From NCBI GenBank assembly GCA_026874595.1, contig CM049314.1:11522729-11586728 (forward strand): a stretch of 64,000 nt of DNA. Direction: 5' to 3'. The DNA is from Sipunculus nudus. Lineage: Eukaryota; Annelida; Sipuncula; Golfingiida; Sipunculidae. This document shows, one piece after another, positions 13,595-24,746 of this stretch (position 1 is its first letter; each line of letters begins with the position of its first letter). Position numbers and translations under genes: made by a program. Under the pieces are notes generated by a model. It was given only the letters and a program-made list of their open reading frames with translations. It had not been told where the DNA came from and searched no databases.

Positions 13595-13786
13595 TTGAAC
13601 TTCTCCAAGTGAGCATCTCCACAAAGTGGACACATCTCTATATACTGGGCATCTCTTAGCAGACCTGTATTTCTTTTTCCTTTTTGATAACTGTGTTGTT
13701 TTCTTGATCTCCTAATAAAGGGCACCTCAATGAAGCAGGAAGCTTGGCTCAGTCCAAAGTGTAACCACAATATAGAGGCTTCACTG
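13592..13786. mobile_element. pogo/Tc1-like MITE, 195 bp
   Basis: The left end begins CAGTTGAACTTCTCC and the right end, reverse-complemented, begins CAGTGAAGCCTCTA. TA dinucleotides flank both ends (13590-13591 and 13787-13788), matching the TA target duplication of Tc1/mariner/pogo elements, whose ends commonly start CAGT. There is no transposase, so it is non-autonomous. Its left TA belongs to the microsatellite. Confidence 0.6.
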
Positions 13787-13799
13787 TATTAATATCATG

Positions 13800-14880
13800 G
13801 CAATTTATTATGCTCTTTTAATATATGTAATATATATTAACAAGCTTATATACATGGAAGTCCAATATTTGAGATTGACAAAAGTTATTTTTATACTTAC
13901 AAACCTAGCAATGTGAGAATCCTCAATTAAAGAATCTGATAACAAACCATGAACTTTTTAAATATAAATAATTTAATGCTAAAGTGTTAATACAATAACT
14001 TGTGCAGCTGAAAAAGTTTTTTTTTATTGTGGCTTTTACAGACTGCAGGATATTTTACCATTTGCCCTTTAAAGTTTTATATATTATAATTTAATAGACA
14101 ATTTATCGCAAGATAAATTCAAGTAACTGATTGTGGATGAGTGTAGACAATGGTAGAATACTGACACGGCCAAGACCTGAACTAGTATCTTACAGTTTGA
14201 CAGGACAGTCTAGCACCACTCGAGCAGAATATCCGTCTGTTATGCCAATAGAACCTGTCAATAAGTTGTAAGACATTCATTGTGTCAGGCGCTCAGGTGG
14301 ATCAATCAGTTAACTATGATACAGCATATACCCAGTAAGGCGTTCATCTAATATCATCCATTTATCAGGCACTTGTCAGATTAGTACTTCAAATGCCACA
14401 TAACCTGCCTGACACTGGTATCAATTATTCACAGTTGTTCAGGTTTGTCAGGTAAAAACAATGAGATATATAAACACCTGTGAGGACTTGATGGCTGTAA
14501 CTTGTTAGCTGCCATGAAAGCAATGAGACAAGGCCATTTTTTATACCACCAGTCCTGTAGGGTTGCTGAGTATGGACACCAGGTGGCTCTATCTGTTCAA
14601 ACTGAATGAAGATGACAAGACCATAATACAAAATATGCTGAGCTCGTAAAAGTTTATTGATAAAAATCAAGATGAGGTTGCAATTAAAAAGTTCACTAAT
14701 GGTTCCCTAGGGTGTGAAGTTTAAGTTTTTTAAAGTGCAGCTTGAGTATTTTTCCTTCCCTTAAATACTTATTGACCTTTATATCAGTGTTTTTTATGAT
14801 ACATTTTACTAATTAAATATGCATATTTTTCATAATCCCACATAAACTTGCATGATCACAGTGCAAAAGACTTCCTTGTA
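13800..14880. other. AT-rich intronic stretch, no gene seen
   Basis: No recognisable gene or repeat. An 81-codon minus ORF at 14425-14670 lacks any domain. Confidence 0.55.
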
Positions 14881-14985
14881 AAAGCTGCTGTGTGTTTACC
14901 TTGAAATCAAGGTTATATCCTGATCAAGATTCAGCCCTGCTGACCCCCACAAATGCAAAAAATATCAGCTCATTTAAAAATCAGC

Positions 14986-15055
14986 CTGGATTTGAATCTA
15001 CTATCTCCAGGCTAGAAGTCCTTTGCTCTACACCTAGACCCAGTTACCAAGCCGT
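14986..15055 (-). repeat. tRNA-derived SINE head, degenerate
   Basis: On the minus strand the sequence runs through a D-arm-like TTGGTAACTGGG, then GTAGAGC, then an anticodon-arm-like GGACTTCTAGCC, and ends in a B box (GATTCAAATCC, fitting GRTTCRANNCY). The TCT triplet would suggest an Arg tRNA origin. Stems are broken and no intact acceptor is present, so it is a SINE or tRNA relic. The body probably continues to about 14885. Confidence 0.55.
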
Positions 15056-15059
15056 TTAA

Positions 15060-17500
15060 TATTCTGGTTATGATGATGAAACTATTCACCAAGCATCACT
15101 TGTATTCCTTTACCTCATATGAAAAGATACATTGTTCAGTTATATACAGGAGACCTGGTATAACTAATCCCATTTTTTTACATCTAATTATTAATTTACA
15201 TCTTATGAGCGAATTTAATTCATTCATAAATTTAAAGCTAAAAAGGAAATGACATATAAAGAAAACATGGAAAATACAAAGGAATAAAACTGCTTTAGAA
15301 TCTCATTTTTATTTTTACTTTTTTAATATAATGGGTGTGCTGATTGTATTTACCATGCAGTAGCACTGTCTTTAGAATGGAAGATAATAATACGATAATA
15401 AACATCAATACATCCATGCTTCAACAGCACTGCTTTAAGACTACTTTACTCAGGGATATGGGGCTCTTGGAAATGTTTTTTAGGAGAGCTGAAGTACAAA
15501 GAGTCCTTTTCTGTTGTCTTTTTAGTCTTGACTTTGTGTTCCGGTAGCATAACGGGGGAGCAGCTCTGCCGACAACTTGCGGTTTTATCACAGCAAAATG
15601 TCTGCTGGCAAAAACGGAGCTTTTGTTGAATGCTAGCACACTGGTATATGATTGTTGTTGACATTTATGCCTGGGCCAGCCATTAAAATGACTTACAGCT
15701 GGTAAAAAGAACTTTTATTGCAGGAACAACACAGAATCCTGTATTTCTGACTGGCAACAATCCCAGCTACACACAACCTACACTTCTGGCCCTTTCTTTC
15801 TCAAACATGATCTAAAGCCTCATGCAGATTTTGACAAGTATCTAATCCATTTTTTTTCATCACTGTCACCAACCTCTGGTATGCTGTAAGTTTCTCGATA
15901 TTTCTTCAGACAAATGGCCTGGCATGGATTAAAGGACGTGTCTTGATCACCTTCCTTGACAGTCAAATCAATGTAGAATAACAGTGCTTCTTATAAAATT
16001 ACGACAAGGACAAAACAGATATTTGCCTTTTCTTTAAATGACACTTGACTCATATCAATATTGAGTTCATAAAGTTCTAATAACTGCCATGAATGATTAT
16101 ACTTATTATTTCATGAATAAGTTATCCATAAATGAAAAATTTACAATTTTGTTTTAAAAATTTGCGTAGTATAAAATGGTAACATTTATTTATTCAAACA
16201 AGAATTGACTTGTCTTTCAGTTCAGTACATAAAAGAATGAATTTTAACAAAAGTTTGCTGAAAATTAAAGGAAGTAAAATTCAATGCTCATTTGAGGACA
16301 CTGATATACTTTAAAATAAATTTATGTAGAGCAGATTAATGTCATCAAAACTTTTTTTTATTTAGACAATGCTCAGCACATACAATCCTAACCAATAAAC
16401 TCACTTTGCTTTAAGGCTACTTTAGAACTTTTATTTCCACTATCTGTATAAACTGACAATACAGTTATAAGAATGAATATATTATTAAACTAAAAGAATA
16501 TAATGAAAGGCAGTAAAGTGCAGATGATATATGGTGATTTTTTTTAATATACAAGTTGAAAAGAAACAAAAATATATCAAAAGTTGTTATCATTCTATAC
16601 TTTAACTTTCTAATAAGACCTGAAATTGCCATTTTCAGCCTTAAAGTTTAAATGAAATTAAAACTAAAATGGTACCTTTTGGCAATGCTGAAACCATTGT
16701 TTTGGAAAATGTTATATTTTTGGCATCTGCTAGTATGTTTTTCTTTATCCCTTATTTTCATGGAGCTTCACAGATTCAGTAACCATTGTTGGATGAGGAG
16801 TCTAACATTTTTTCAACTTGATTCATGACCAGTGATCATTTTTGTTAAAATACTGAAATATTGATGTTTAATACACAACATATTTTCATCACTAACCAAC
16901 TTTGGGCAATCCAATCACCAAATGGTGCACCCTTTCACCAAATGATAAACATGTACCAATTACATTTTTCCAAATCTGTTTTTCTTCAAGATTCTTTGGC
17001 AAGCCTACAGTACAAAATGTGCAGTTATGTGGCACAAACTAAAAAGGAATTTATGATATTTATTCCTGATAATATAACATTAGGTATCTCTATTTTGGTG
17101 ATCCCAGGATACTTTTTATGTCAATTTTAGAAATGTTTTATCACTTTCCATGTAAGGAGGATTATTTACAAGTTTGGACTATGATGCGAAAAAATAAATA
17201 CAACAATCTATACTTTACTGCTTTGAAAAAGTGCAAAAACCATGAAAAGCTAACATTTCTAATTGGTGGTTATAAATAATAATAACCAAGTCAGAATATC
17301 ACATAAAGAACAGAGGAGCTATGGTATCTAAACAAAAGCAAATAATTATAAGTCATAACCAGTACAACAACGTCACTGTACTGGGAACTGGGTATTGTAT
17401 TACAGTTTCAACGTCTCTCATTAGCTGGATCCCTTGGACTTTCAGTTTCATAATCTAATAATCTTTTATTTTATAAATAATTTTTTTGTTGCTGGTGACA
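15060..17500. other. AT-rich intronic stretch, no gene seen
   Basis: Overlapping short ORFs on both strands around 15344-15664 have no domain. The rest is AT-rich intron with poly-A and poly-T runs. Confidence 0.55.
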
Positions 17501-17507
17501 ACCTCCA

Positions 17508-17690
17508 TTTTGTAATGCTAGCTTTACTAAGTATGTACATCTGCAGAACTCCATTCCAATTTTGGTCTACTTGACAGGGCTTTAGTACACCCTTCCTCTC
17601 ACTTAAAATCCTGGTGTTTACCAGGCACAGTGACTACTGCACCTGTGGGCTTTGGGTGTGTTACAGCTTGTCCCCATTGCTTGGTCAACC
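17508..17690 (-). repeat. Dispersed SINE-like repeat, copy B
   Basis: This aligns with 165-340: shared order of ATGCTAGCTT, ACATCTGCAGAA, GACAGGGC, GGTGTTTACCAGGC, CACCTGTGGGC and GGGTGTGTTAC. It is somewhat diverged and appears to lack the tRNA-like head present near 440-525 in copy A. Strand follows copy A. Confidence 0.7.
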
Positions 17691-17811
17691 CTCCAAAGAA
17701 CCTATGAAAGGCATATATGTTTGTGAGTGAAAAACATCTTTTTATACAAAATCTTAATTTAAGTACTGTCAAACTTGATAATATTTTATATGGTATGAGT
17801 AGCTAGGTTAA

Positions 17812-18308
17812 AGGGGCCCAATCACCTGTAAAGCATGTTGAGTTAACACGAAAAATAGCTTCTTCCCTATAAAATAAATATGTACCTGCCAAAATATTGC
17901 CCTCAAACTGTTTGCTTTCTCCTGTAAACAAATGTTAAAAACAGTGGACCAGGTGCGATGAAAGGTGTCAACATAAACACAGCGCGTGGGGTTGTGTGAA
18001 TCGCTGAGCTAAAACACGTGTCAATCAGGAGATGTCCAGTCTGACTTGGCCCAAAAAATGATATACATGTTTCTGCTGGTTGAAAAACAGTGTGTTGCCC
18101 CTCTTAATTGGACCTCCAGTCAAGCAGCCTTGTTATGGTAAACAGATTGTGTTTACCAACACGCAAAGCCATAACATTGTGTTACACAGCCATATGCCAG
18201 GAAATGAGACCGTGTGCTGGGATGGTTTTGCTTGGAAACATTTGTATAAAGAAAACTGAACTGATTGTGTGAAAGAATAGCCATAATTGAGCTCCTTATT
18301 ATGTCCCT
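17812..18308. mobile_element. TTAA-flanked MITE, about 497 bp
   Basis: TTAA lies at 17808-17811 and again at 18309-18312. Inside, the left end reads AGGGGCCCAATCACC and the right end, reverse-complemented, AGGGACATAATAAGG, matching at 9 of 15 positions. The left end resembles that of the element at 19741. A TTAA duplication is typical of piggyBac-type transposition. No transposase is encoded; the 94-codon minus ORF crosses its right boundary. Confidence 0.5.
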
Positions 18309-19239
18309 TTAATGATATTTCATGTGTCCCAGTGAACAGTGTAATATACAGGCAGGCTGAAGGCCTGAATACCAGTATAGGTACAGGCCCCTGTATTCTG
18401 GATAAACAGAACTGCACATGGAGAAGCTAACACTGTTCTGGGAAACCTTGATCATGGTTTGATGTGACCCAAATATATTCATACTCATGCCAGATGGCGC
18501 CAGGAAGACATATCAAGATGGATTAAGGAATGTGCAGTACTATCTCAGCCTCTGTACCAAAAATCAATGGCGGCTTACAAGGTCAGCCCCTGGTCAGCTA
18601 TTTCTCTGTATATCATCAGCAGCTTCATGTGCCAAGCAAAGCCATGGTACACAAGCCATGTCTGTTTTTTTTTTTCAAAGGAAAGCCTGTGCCCTGTAGG
18701 TGGCTCTGTCTGTAACATAAGAAAGAGGATAACATTATGATATGAATATTTATGTAAATATTACAGCTACACAAATGTTTTCTTTTGCTGAAAAACCCCT
18801 GTTTTTCACATATCAATCTTTTATGGCAAAAGAGCATTAAATATCTTGGTATTAATGTCAATAATTTCTTTTCAGTCCTTTCACAAAAATACTCAAACAA
18901 CATTTTTATTAAGGTACCAGTAATCATGATTAAAACTGTGCTGCTCATGAGAATCATGAAAGGAACTGCCACATAGTTACTATCCTTCCTGCAAATTTAA
19001 TGTTTTTATTGTCACATTTAGTAAATATAAAAAAATTTCTCACACTTCATATTTCTGGTCTAAAATCAACAGACAAACTAAACAAAGGGCTTATCAAGTT
19101 CTGCGATTTCTTGTGTGACCAGTCGCAGACAGTAATTCCAACTTTGAATCAGCCACCAGTTGCACACTCATGGTCATGGAGTTCCAAATAAAATATTGGG
19201 TTTCAAACACATACCACAGTCACATATTTGTAGGACACT

Positions 19240-19430
19240 ATGGGGGCAATTCCAGGATTTGGAAAGGGGAGGGTCCAACCCAGGAAGTCTAATATGAACA
19301 CCCAAAAAAGGCTCCCCAGATCCTGAAAGGAAGGGGTCCAGGCTGCAAAAATTGGTTTAAACTCTAAAGAAAAGGTTCTTGTGGCTAAAAAGGAAGACCA
19401 CCTGGACCCCCCTCTGAATCCGCCGCTACA
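19240..19430. mobile_element. Short G-rich inverted-repeat element
   Basis: The left end is CAATTCCAGGATTTGG then GGGGAGGGTCCAA. The right end, reverse-complemented, reads GGCGGATTCAGAGGGGGGTCC. The GGATTCAG and GGGTCCA parts recur at both ends in opposite orientation. A similar GCGGATCCAGG pair bounds 47444-47562. This looks like a short non-autonomous DNA element of unknown superfamily. Confidence 0.4.
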
Positions 19431-19740
19431 CCACAGACCATACTGGAAACCTTGCTGTTGTCTGGGACTGCCATTCACAAGCTGTTAGCTTTGTAGTAAG
19501 GCCTGTCCACGAGCTATTCACATGTTTTATAATCAACAACCAGTTGAAGGTCCCTTGTGATTTTAGTTCCATCATACCAAAAGTTGCAGTGGGATGCAGG
19601 CTTGCACACTGACTTGATTGATGAGGAGATGGAGAAAAAGGTTAACAGAAAGTGCAAGTAAACATCATAAGAATGATAATACGAAGGTAGATAAATATGT
19701 CAACAGTTGGATTCAGCAAGAGTGCTATATAAATCATTAA

Positions 19741-20215
19741 AGGGACCCAATCATCTATCAAACCTTTATAAACTAAGGTTTTCTCTTGGAGCTTTCATTA
19801 AAATAGGCCAGAAAACTTGGATATCACTACCCATGGGATGCTTGTTTTGTTTATATCTACATGTTTATAATATGTGGGGGCCCACAAAAATAATCAAAAC
19901 AAATTCAACAAGGGCATCTGGCACCAAGTTGGATAAGCCAGAGCTTTGCAAATGGTGTTTTGCAACAAGTGACCTTTCTACCTTCTCATGTGTGCAACCT
20001 ACCACCTTAGGTTACATGCTTTTCCTGTTTGTCAACATTGCTGTGTTTACAAACATCTTGTTGATAAACAAGTTCATACATCCTGAGGTGATATACATAC
20101 AGAGGTGATATATGAACTTTTCACAACCAAAGTTGTCCTTAGATCGTTAATATATACACAGAGGAACCCAGAAATCACATAAATTCTTTTTCAAAAGGTA
20201 GGTGATTGGGTACCT
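19741..20215. mobile_element. TTAA-flanked MITE, 475 bp, intact ends
   Basis: TTAA lies at 19737-19740 and 20216-20219. The terminal repeats are AGGGACCCAATCATCTATC and, from the right end, AGGTACCCAATCACCTACC, agreeing at 16 of 19 positions. The interior is repeated with moderate divergence at 29293-29738, including TTGGAGCTTT, TGTGGGGGCCC, GGGCATCTGGC and CTACCACCTTAGGTTAC. The TTAA target duplication suggests a piggyBac-mobilised non-autonomous family. The 133-codon plus ORF over it is a by-product. Confidence 0.8.
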
Positions 20216-20219
20216 TTAA

Positions 20220-20845
20220 TGAGTAATTAAAATTTTATCTTTTCACTTTTTGAATGTGACATAATAACAGGTTATGCCGAACGCCTTATCCTGTATCCCA
20301 TTTTAAATCTGAAAATACTTTAGTTGTTGAAACGAATAACTTAATTAAGAATGAAGTACCTAAATATTTAATAAAATTTGTAAATTCCCTACCATTAAGT
20401 AGATATAAACCTTACATGTCATTTAAACTGTACCTTTTTGCTATGATCACATACACTAGTATTATCGTCCCAGATATATTTTACTTAAAATAACCATTAG
20501 AGCTTGCTGTAATATGTGACTGATCTTTGGTAAAGAATACAGAAACTCAATATAATTTAAGCAGGTATAAATACGCTATGTACATCTTACACAGCTGATC
20601 ATAATGTACGATGCCTGATTACTCCTTTGTACACTAAATATAAAAACTTCTACACCTAAGACTGAAACTGTAATATATGAGATAAAAATACCTTCCAGTA
20701 TTGTAACCCAACCCAAAAAGCTGCATGATGACCTTTTCTAGATAATTTTATAAGAATCACTTATTCTAAGACTAAGTAACTATGTAAATTGTTTGGTCTA
20801 CTTCACTTTTTTTGTGTTAATGCTGAATTCTTCTCCCTTCAAAAT
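20220..20845. other. Intronic stretch, no gene seen
   Basis: A plus frame of about 65 codons without a starting Met (about 20270-20490) ends in TAA and has no secure homology. The remainder is AT-rich. Confidence 0.5.
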
Positions 20846-20852
20846 TCATAGT

Positions 20853-20943
20853 TACAGGGAAGTATACTTAACCCCGTTCCTGTGATGTCTTCACTGGCTT
20901 CCTGTACGGTCAAATGATAGATATCAGGTTATACAGATATGTA
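20853..20943 (+). pseudogene. CR1/L2-type LINE scrap (YRE..LTP..HWLPVR)
   Basis: The plus frame reads YREVYLTPFL, a TGA stop, then CLHWLPVRSNDRYQVIQIC. It matches the block YREHITP...LHWLPVE found in the LINE copy at 59.7 kb and typical of the region downstream of the reverse transcriptase in CR1/L2-like elements. With an in-frame stop and no flanking homology it is a decayed fragment. Confidence 0.7.
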
Positions 20944-20949
20944 AGGATG

Positions 20950-22135
20950 ATATATGTATACCATTGGTAACCATGGTGGCATGATATGGTTCCTTGACAA
21001 CTTTTGCTCCTGCAAGCTGGCAAAACGTACATTCTGTAACTATTCAAACAATAAATTAGACATGCAATGAGGCAAAACAATGTTTCATGGATAATTCTGT
21101 ATTTCTTGTTGAAGTGGCCAGTGTTTGATTAACAGGTAATGTTAAAACATCTGGACTGGTTAATATTTAAAGTCATGTATTTATAAATCACCACATATAT
21201 TCATAAGGAGCCACATTGTGGTTATTCAAAGACTCACACAGAGGGCATAATTCATCTGTATTGAATTTTCACAAATCAGACAACACTGTTTCCATTGCGG
21301 TATAATATATCCATGTGATCTGAAAATAAAATGAATGGTAGCTTCTTCAATGCATCTTGTGAATTTAACAGTGACTATGTACACAGTATTATGACAACAC
21401 TCTTGGCACCTTACCATGCAGCCGTTACCGCAGGTAACTCTGCTTGGTTGTTGTTTAACCTTAATATTTTTACATCTGCCTTGTACTCCTACTTGATTTA
21501 AATTTATATGAAAACACCACATGTTAATGATGACTTTTCCCAAAGATTCTATTTATATTACTTAAATAAGAGTTATTATTCTGTGCTTTCCTTTCTATGA
21601 TTTTGATAACCAATGCAGGTAGGCCAAAAGGAATTATTCAAGGAAATGAGGGCCATACTTGTATAATCCTCTCCTGAAAATGTACACACCCCTGGATTTT
21701 AACCATACCTTGTACGATAATTAAAACAGCACCAATATGAAATGAAAACAAAACATTCATGTGGAGTCATAAAATTGAATAATAATTTAATTTATGTGTA
21801 TTGGGGGGGGGGGGGGTAACACCATGATGGACATACCCAGTACAGTATGCCCACCATACATTCTCCAGTGACAATTTGTCAACAGCCACTATACGTGCAC
21901 TCAGCAGCAGACATACATAATATAGTGGGTGGGTGTAATGGAGGGGGATCTCAGTCAGGGCAGGGGACTGGTTATCATAACAGTTCAAGTCTGGGACAGA
22001 TTAATACTCCTGGAACCAGGAACTTGACCTCAGGGGTCAAAGGGTCAGAGGGGTTATCTGTACGGAATGTGAGACGGGCTCAGAAGAAGGGCATCGGATG
22101 GTAGGCACAGGTGTTGCATTACAGACGATATGGAC
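20950..22135 (-). other. Intron next to exon 1, with a 14-bp G run
   Basis: A 14-nt poly-G run sits at 21803-21816. The 105-codon minus ORF at 21226-21543 has many Cys but does not fit the NALF second exon. Bases 22037-22141 continue the exon 1 frame on paper but lie beyond the donor. Confidence 0.55.
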
Positions 22136-22144
22136 ACCTACCTT
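22136..22144 (-). other. Splice donor of NALF exon 1
   Basis: On the minus strand the junction reads AAG then GTAGGT, close to the ideal metazoan donor. It falls exactly after codon 189 (phase 0), following the Cys-Lys that I recall ending exon 1 in vertebrate homologues. Confidence 0.85.
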
Positions 22145-22708
22145 GCAGTGGGCGCACGTCCAGTTGACAGAGAAATTACAGGAACAGTCATATCGAGAGA
22201 GTATTTCCTCGAAATTTTTATAAAATTCCTTCACTTGTTGATCTTTACATTCAATCTTCCGTAGACATTCTTTGCACTGTTTCTCATTCCCTTTGTTTTC
22301 CAACATTACGTAGCAGTCCGGATCCAACGCATTGAACAACTTCACGTTACAGAATTTAAGGTAAACACCCTGGCGGATCTTTTCCCATCTTTTGTCAACA
22401 GGATCTTTGCATATATTGTTGGTTAGGTCTCCATCTAGTACAAGGCACTCTGCCTCTAAAGAATGGATATCACGCTTATGTAGAAACATGGACAAAGATA
22501 TATTGCCTGGTCTTCCTGGGGAACTAGCTAGCCCGGTGTATTTCATGGTGGCGCTAAACTTTCCTGCTATTCCCAAAGAAAGACCCAGGTTATCTGCTAA
22601 AAGGATGGTGAAAATAAGAAGACTGGCCAAGCTTAGACGCCATCGCTGTAACACATCGCGAACTGGGCTCCAATAAAGTAGTGCGCCATATTTGTACAAA
22701 ACTGTCAT
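22142..22708 (-). CDS. NALF1: NALCN channel auxiliary factor (NALF1/FAM155, NLF-1/Mid1 family), coding exon 1
   Basis: The family assists folding, ER export and function of the NALCN sodium-leak channel (with UNC79 and UNC80), which sets resting potential in neurons. This exon gives 189 residues. Residues 22-46 hold QRWRLSLASLL and a hydrophobic run ending ADNLGLSLG, very like the conserved membrane segment of vertebrate FAM155. Residues 116-120 (YLKFC) and the CxxC at 145-148, followed by EFYKNFEEILSRY, match the start of the cysteine-rich domain. Cys also occur at 88, 100, 120, 132, 154, 175, 177, 185 and 188. N-glycosylation sequons lie at Asn69, Asn178 and Asn182. The start at 22708 is supported by an in-frame TAA two codons upstream. 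The rest of the cysteine-rich domain must lie in later exons, left of or outside the window. Whether it is orthologous to NALF1 or to the ancestor of NALF1 and NALF2 cannot be decided here. Confidence 0.9.
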
Positions 22709-22719
22709 AGTTTATGCAT
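22705..22719 (-). promoter_or_regulatory. Four-codon uORF overlapping the NALF start
   Basis: On the minus strand an upstream ATG at 22719 opens ATG-CAT-AAA-CTA-TGA. Its TGA shares bases with the NALF ATG (the ATGA overlap at 22705-22708). Such an arrangement can lower or condition translation of the main frame through reinitiation or leaky scanning. It applies only if transcription starts upstream of 22719. Confidence 0.5.
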
Positions 22720-24180
22720 TTAGATCGCCTTGGCTACTGGTAGCGGCTTAAGTGGACACCCGTATCTTTTAGACGCTACACATTAAGGCTTGGTAAACCC
22801 ACCTACTTTCTGCCTGGCGCGGAGCCTTGCTGGTATATGAGGCCGGTCTTTCCATAGTATTACAGACACATTGCGATAACCCGATCTCATCTCACACGGA
22901 GCCCTTGCAACAGGGCCTGCACACCGATTTCTGGCCAAGAGAAGCAAGCCCCACAGCACAGAGGGCTACACTCCAGCGCTGTATATCCCGGCTACACACC
23001 CGAATTAACGCACCATACACACACAGCCCAAACTAAAGCAACATCCACTGTGCGTCGATATCCACTGAAAGAGGCTGGCAGGTAGATCTCAAGTATCTTA
23101 TGGGTGCTCCATCAGCGGGCTGCCACTGCCGCCATCTTCCATCCTAGCACCACAGAGGCGCAATGCGCATGCTCCATGGAGTTTGTCCGTTCATTAATTA
23201 TTAACATTTTACCCTCTGAAGTTGCCATCTTTTTAAGGGTTCGTGTGTGTTCAGTTAGACGATAGCGACTGATAGTGGAAGAATGTGACACGCGTGTCAG
23301 CGGCAAACTGTCGTACAATGGCCATACCGCGTGCAGATTCAGCGCGCCGCGTGCCGAAGCCCGCTCTGATCAATAGGTCTCACTACAATGTTTAAAGCAA
23401 GAAGCGCTTGATCAATTAATTAAATGAAGCTGAACTTAGCGCTGACCTAGCGATCTCTGTTTATCCTAATGTTCCATTACTACCACAATGCTGAATGCTG
23501 ACCAGCGCTAAGAGAGGAGAAACACGGCGGTTCTTATAGCCGGGAGCACGTGTTGGGACCGGGGGCCGGCCGGCGTATAATCTGTGTAGACGGGATCCGA
23601 GCCTTGTAGCAAACGGCGGGAGGCCATACTGTCCGCGCGTGTAACACACGGCCAGCTACAGCTGGACGTTACTGTCCTTAAATGAACTGTATGCGATCAT
23701 AAGCTCGCGGGCATATCAAGCAGGCGACCCAGTGGGTCTGATGCTGAGGTTGGTTGTGTTTCCTGTCCCGTGCCATGACCAATATAAACACGGAAGTCGT
23801 TTCAGCACGCCACAAGACTACCAGAGGCGTGCTGGCCGCTTTATATGCAGCTCCCAATTTGTATATTCTCCACTGAACAATAGGGTAACGGGGAGGTAAT
23901 AGTGGTGCTTGCTGAGACCACTGGTCACCTCGTGTCCTGGACGGCCTGGCCGCTGGTGATTACAATAGAGATGATGATTTTCAGCCTGGCCGGTATTATA
24001 CAGCGACCGGCTAATAGTGGACACCGCGCAGTGATCACCATGTTTATAAAATTACCAGCATCCCCCGGGTGATGATGACCGCGACGTGATGATGCTAATT
24101 GTTTACGGGATGCCGCGGATCCCGGACATTGCTCGATGCAGGCCTGAGTTCATAATGTTTGTTTGCTGTGACATGACGTT
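22720..24180 (-). promoter_or_regulatory. CpG-rich 5' region and probable promoter of NALF
   Basis: Immediately upstream of the coding exon the sequence becomes clearly richer in GC and CpG than the rest of the window. A YY1-like site (AAGATGGCGGC, minus, 23128-23138), a second GCCATCTT core at 23224-23231 and an NRF1-like TGCGCATGC at 23164-23172 lie 420-525 bp from the start codon. YY1 sites of this kind often lie just downstream of transcription starts. The exact start and any 5' non-coding exon are not visible. The 60-70 codon ORFs here are typical of CpG islands. Confidence 0.55.
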
Positions 24181-24266
24181 TGGGCTATATATGTATATAC
24201 TCGTGGCGACGACATCCACGCAGACTGGTGATATATTTTTATAATGTCGAATGCGAAAGCGTTACA

Positions 24267-24618
24267 GCTTGATGATTATGATTGTGATGGTGATGAAATA
24301 TTAAGATGCAGATGATGGGGCTAATAATGATGATGCTGATAGAGACGATGATGTTGGTGATGACGGTGAAGATAATTTTAATGAGAGCTTTGAAGATTAA
24401 TGGATGATTAAATCTTACAGTGGCGGACATGATGTGATGATGATGATGAAGATGCTGCTGATGATGATGCTAATAAAAGTGTTCGAGGTCCATTGTGTGT
24501 TTAATAGGTATGCTGCATGGACAAGCCAGAATACGAAACAGAGACCCACCTGAGTCCAAAAGATGAGGGGGTCAATAATAATCGATTATCGAGAATGATT
24601 ACGATGATGATGATGATG
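24267..24618. repeat. Imperfect GAT/ATG-rich low-complexity tract
   Basis: Loose runs of GATGAT with interruptions, densest at 24267-24360, 24428-24475 and 24600-24618. This is a decayed trinucleotide microsatellite. The His/Ile-rich minus ORFs here are translations of it. Confidence 0.75.
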
Positions 24619-24746
24619 TAGATAATGTGTGCACTAGCCGCGGCATTGATGGACAAATAAGGAATATTGACTTCCAAACAATTGTATGTTATCTGTAGTA
24701 AATTCGTATCTTGAATACGCAGTGCAGCCTGCACGTATAATGAGAA

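Larger units (their letters stand above)
1..22141 (-). other. First intron of the NALF1/FAM155 homologue (partial)
   Basis: The minus-strand splice donor of the coding exon lies at 22141, so all sequence to the left is intron unless exon 2 is hidden here. I read the minus strand for the conserved second-exon features (a WLC tripeptide soon after the junction and a Pro-Cys-Lys-Gln-Tyr-Cys type stretch) and found none. The region is filled with repeats listed separately and ordinary AT-rich sequence. Vertebrate NALF1 also has a very long first intron, from memory. A diverged exon 2 of about 160 bp could still have been missed by eye. Confidence 0.6.

Noticed and set aside
13282-13770. 162-codon minus ORF with poly Tyr-Ile
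   Set aside because: It runs through a (TA)n tract and a MITE, with no domain. The same applies to other Tyr-Ile ORFs at 24.9, 25.3, 31.6, 37.9, 38.1, 52.0, 52.9 and 55.4 kb.
21226-21543. Cys-rich 105-codon minus ORF as NALF exon 2
   Set aside because: It lies on the right strand and close by, but it lacks the WLC and PCKQYC-type features and the Cys spacing does not fit.
22037-22141. Extension of the NALF frame to 223 residues
   Set aside because: A consensus donor at 22141 precedes this part, and the residues after it have no family similarity. They are intronic read-through.
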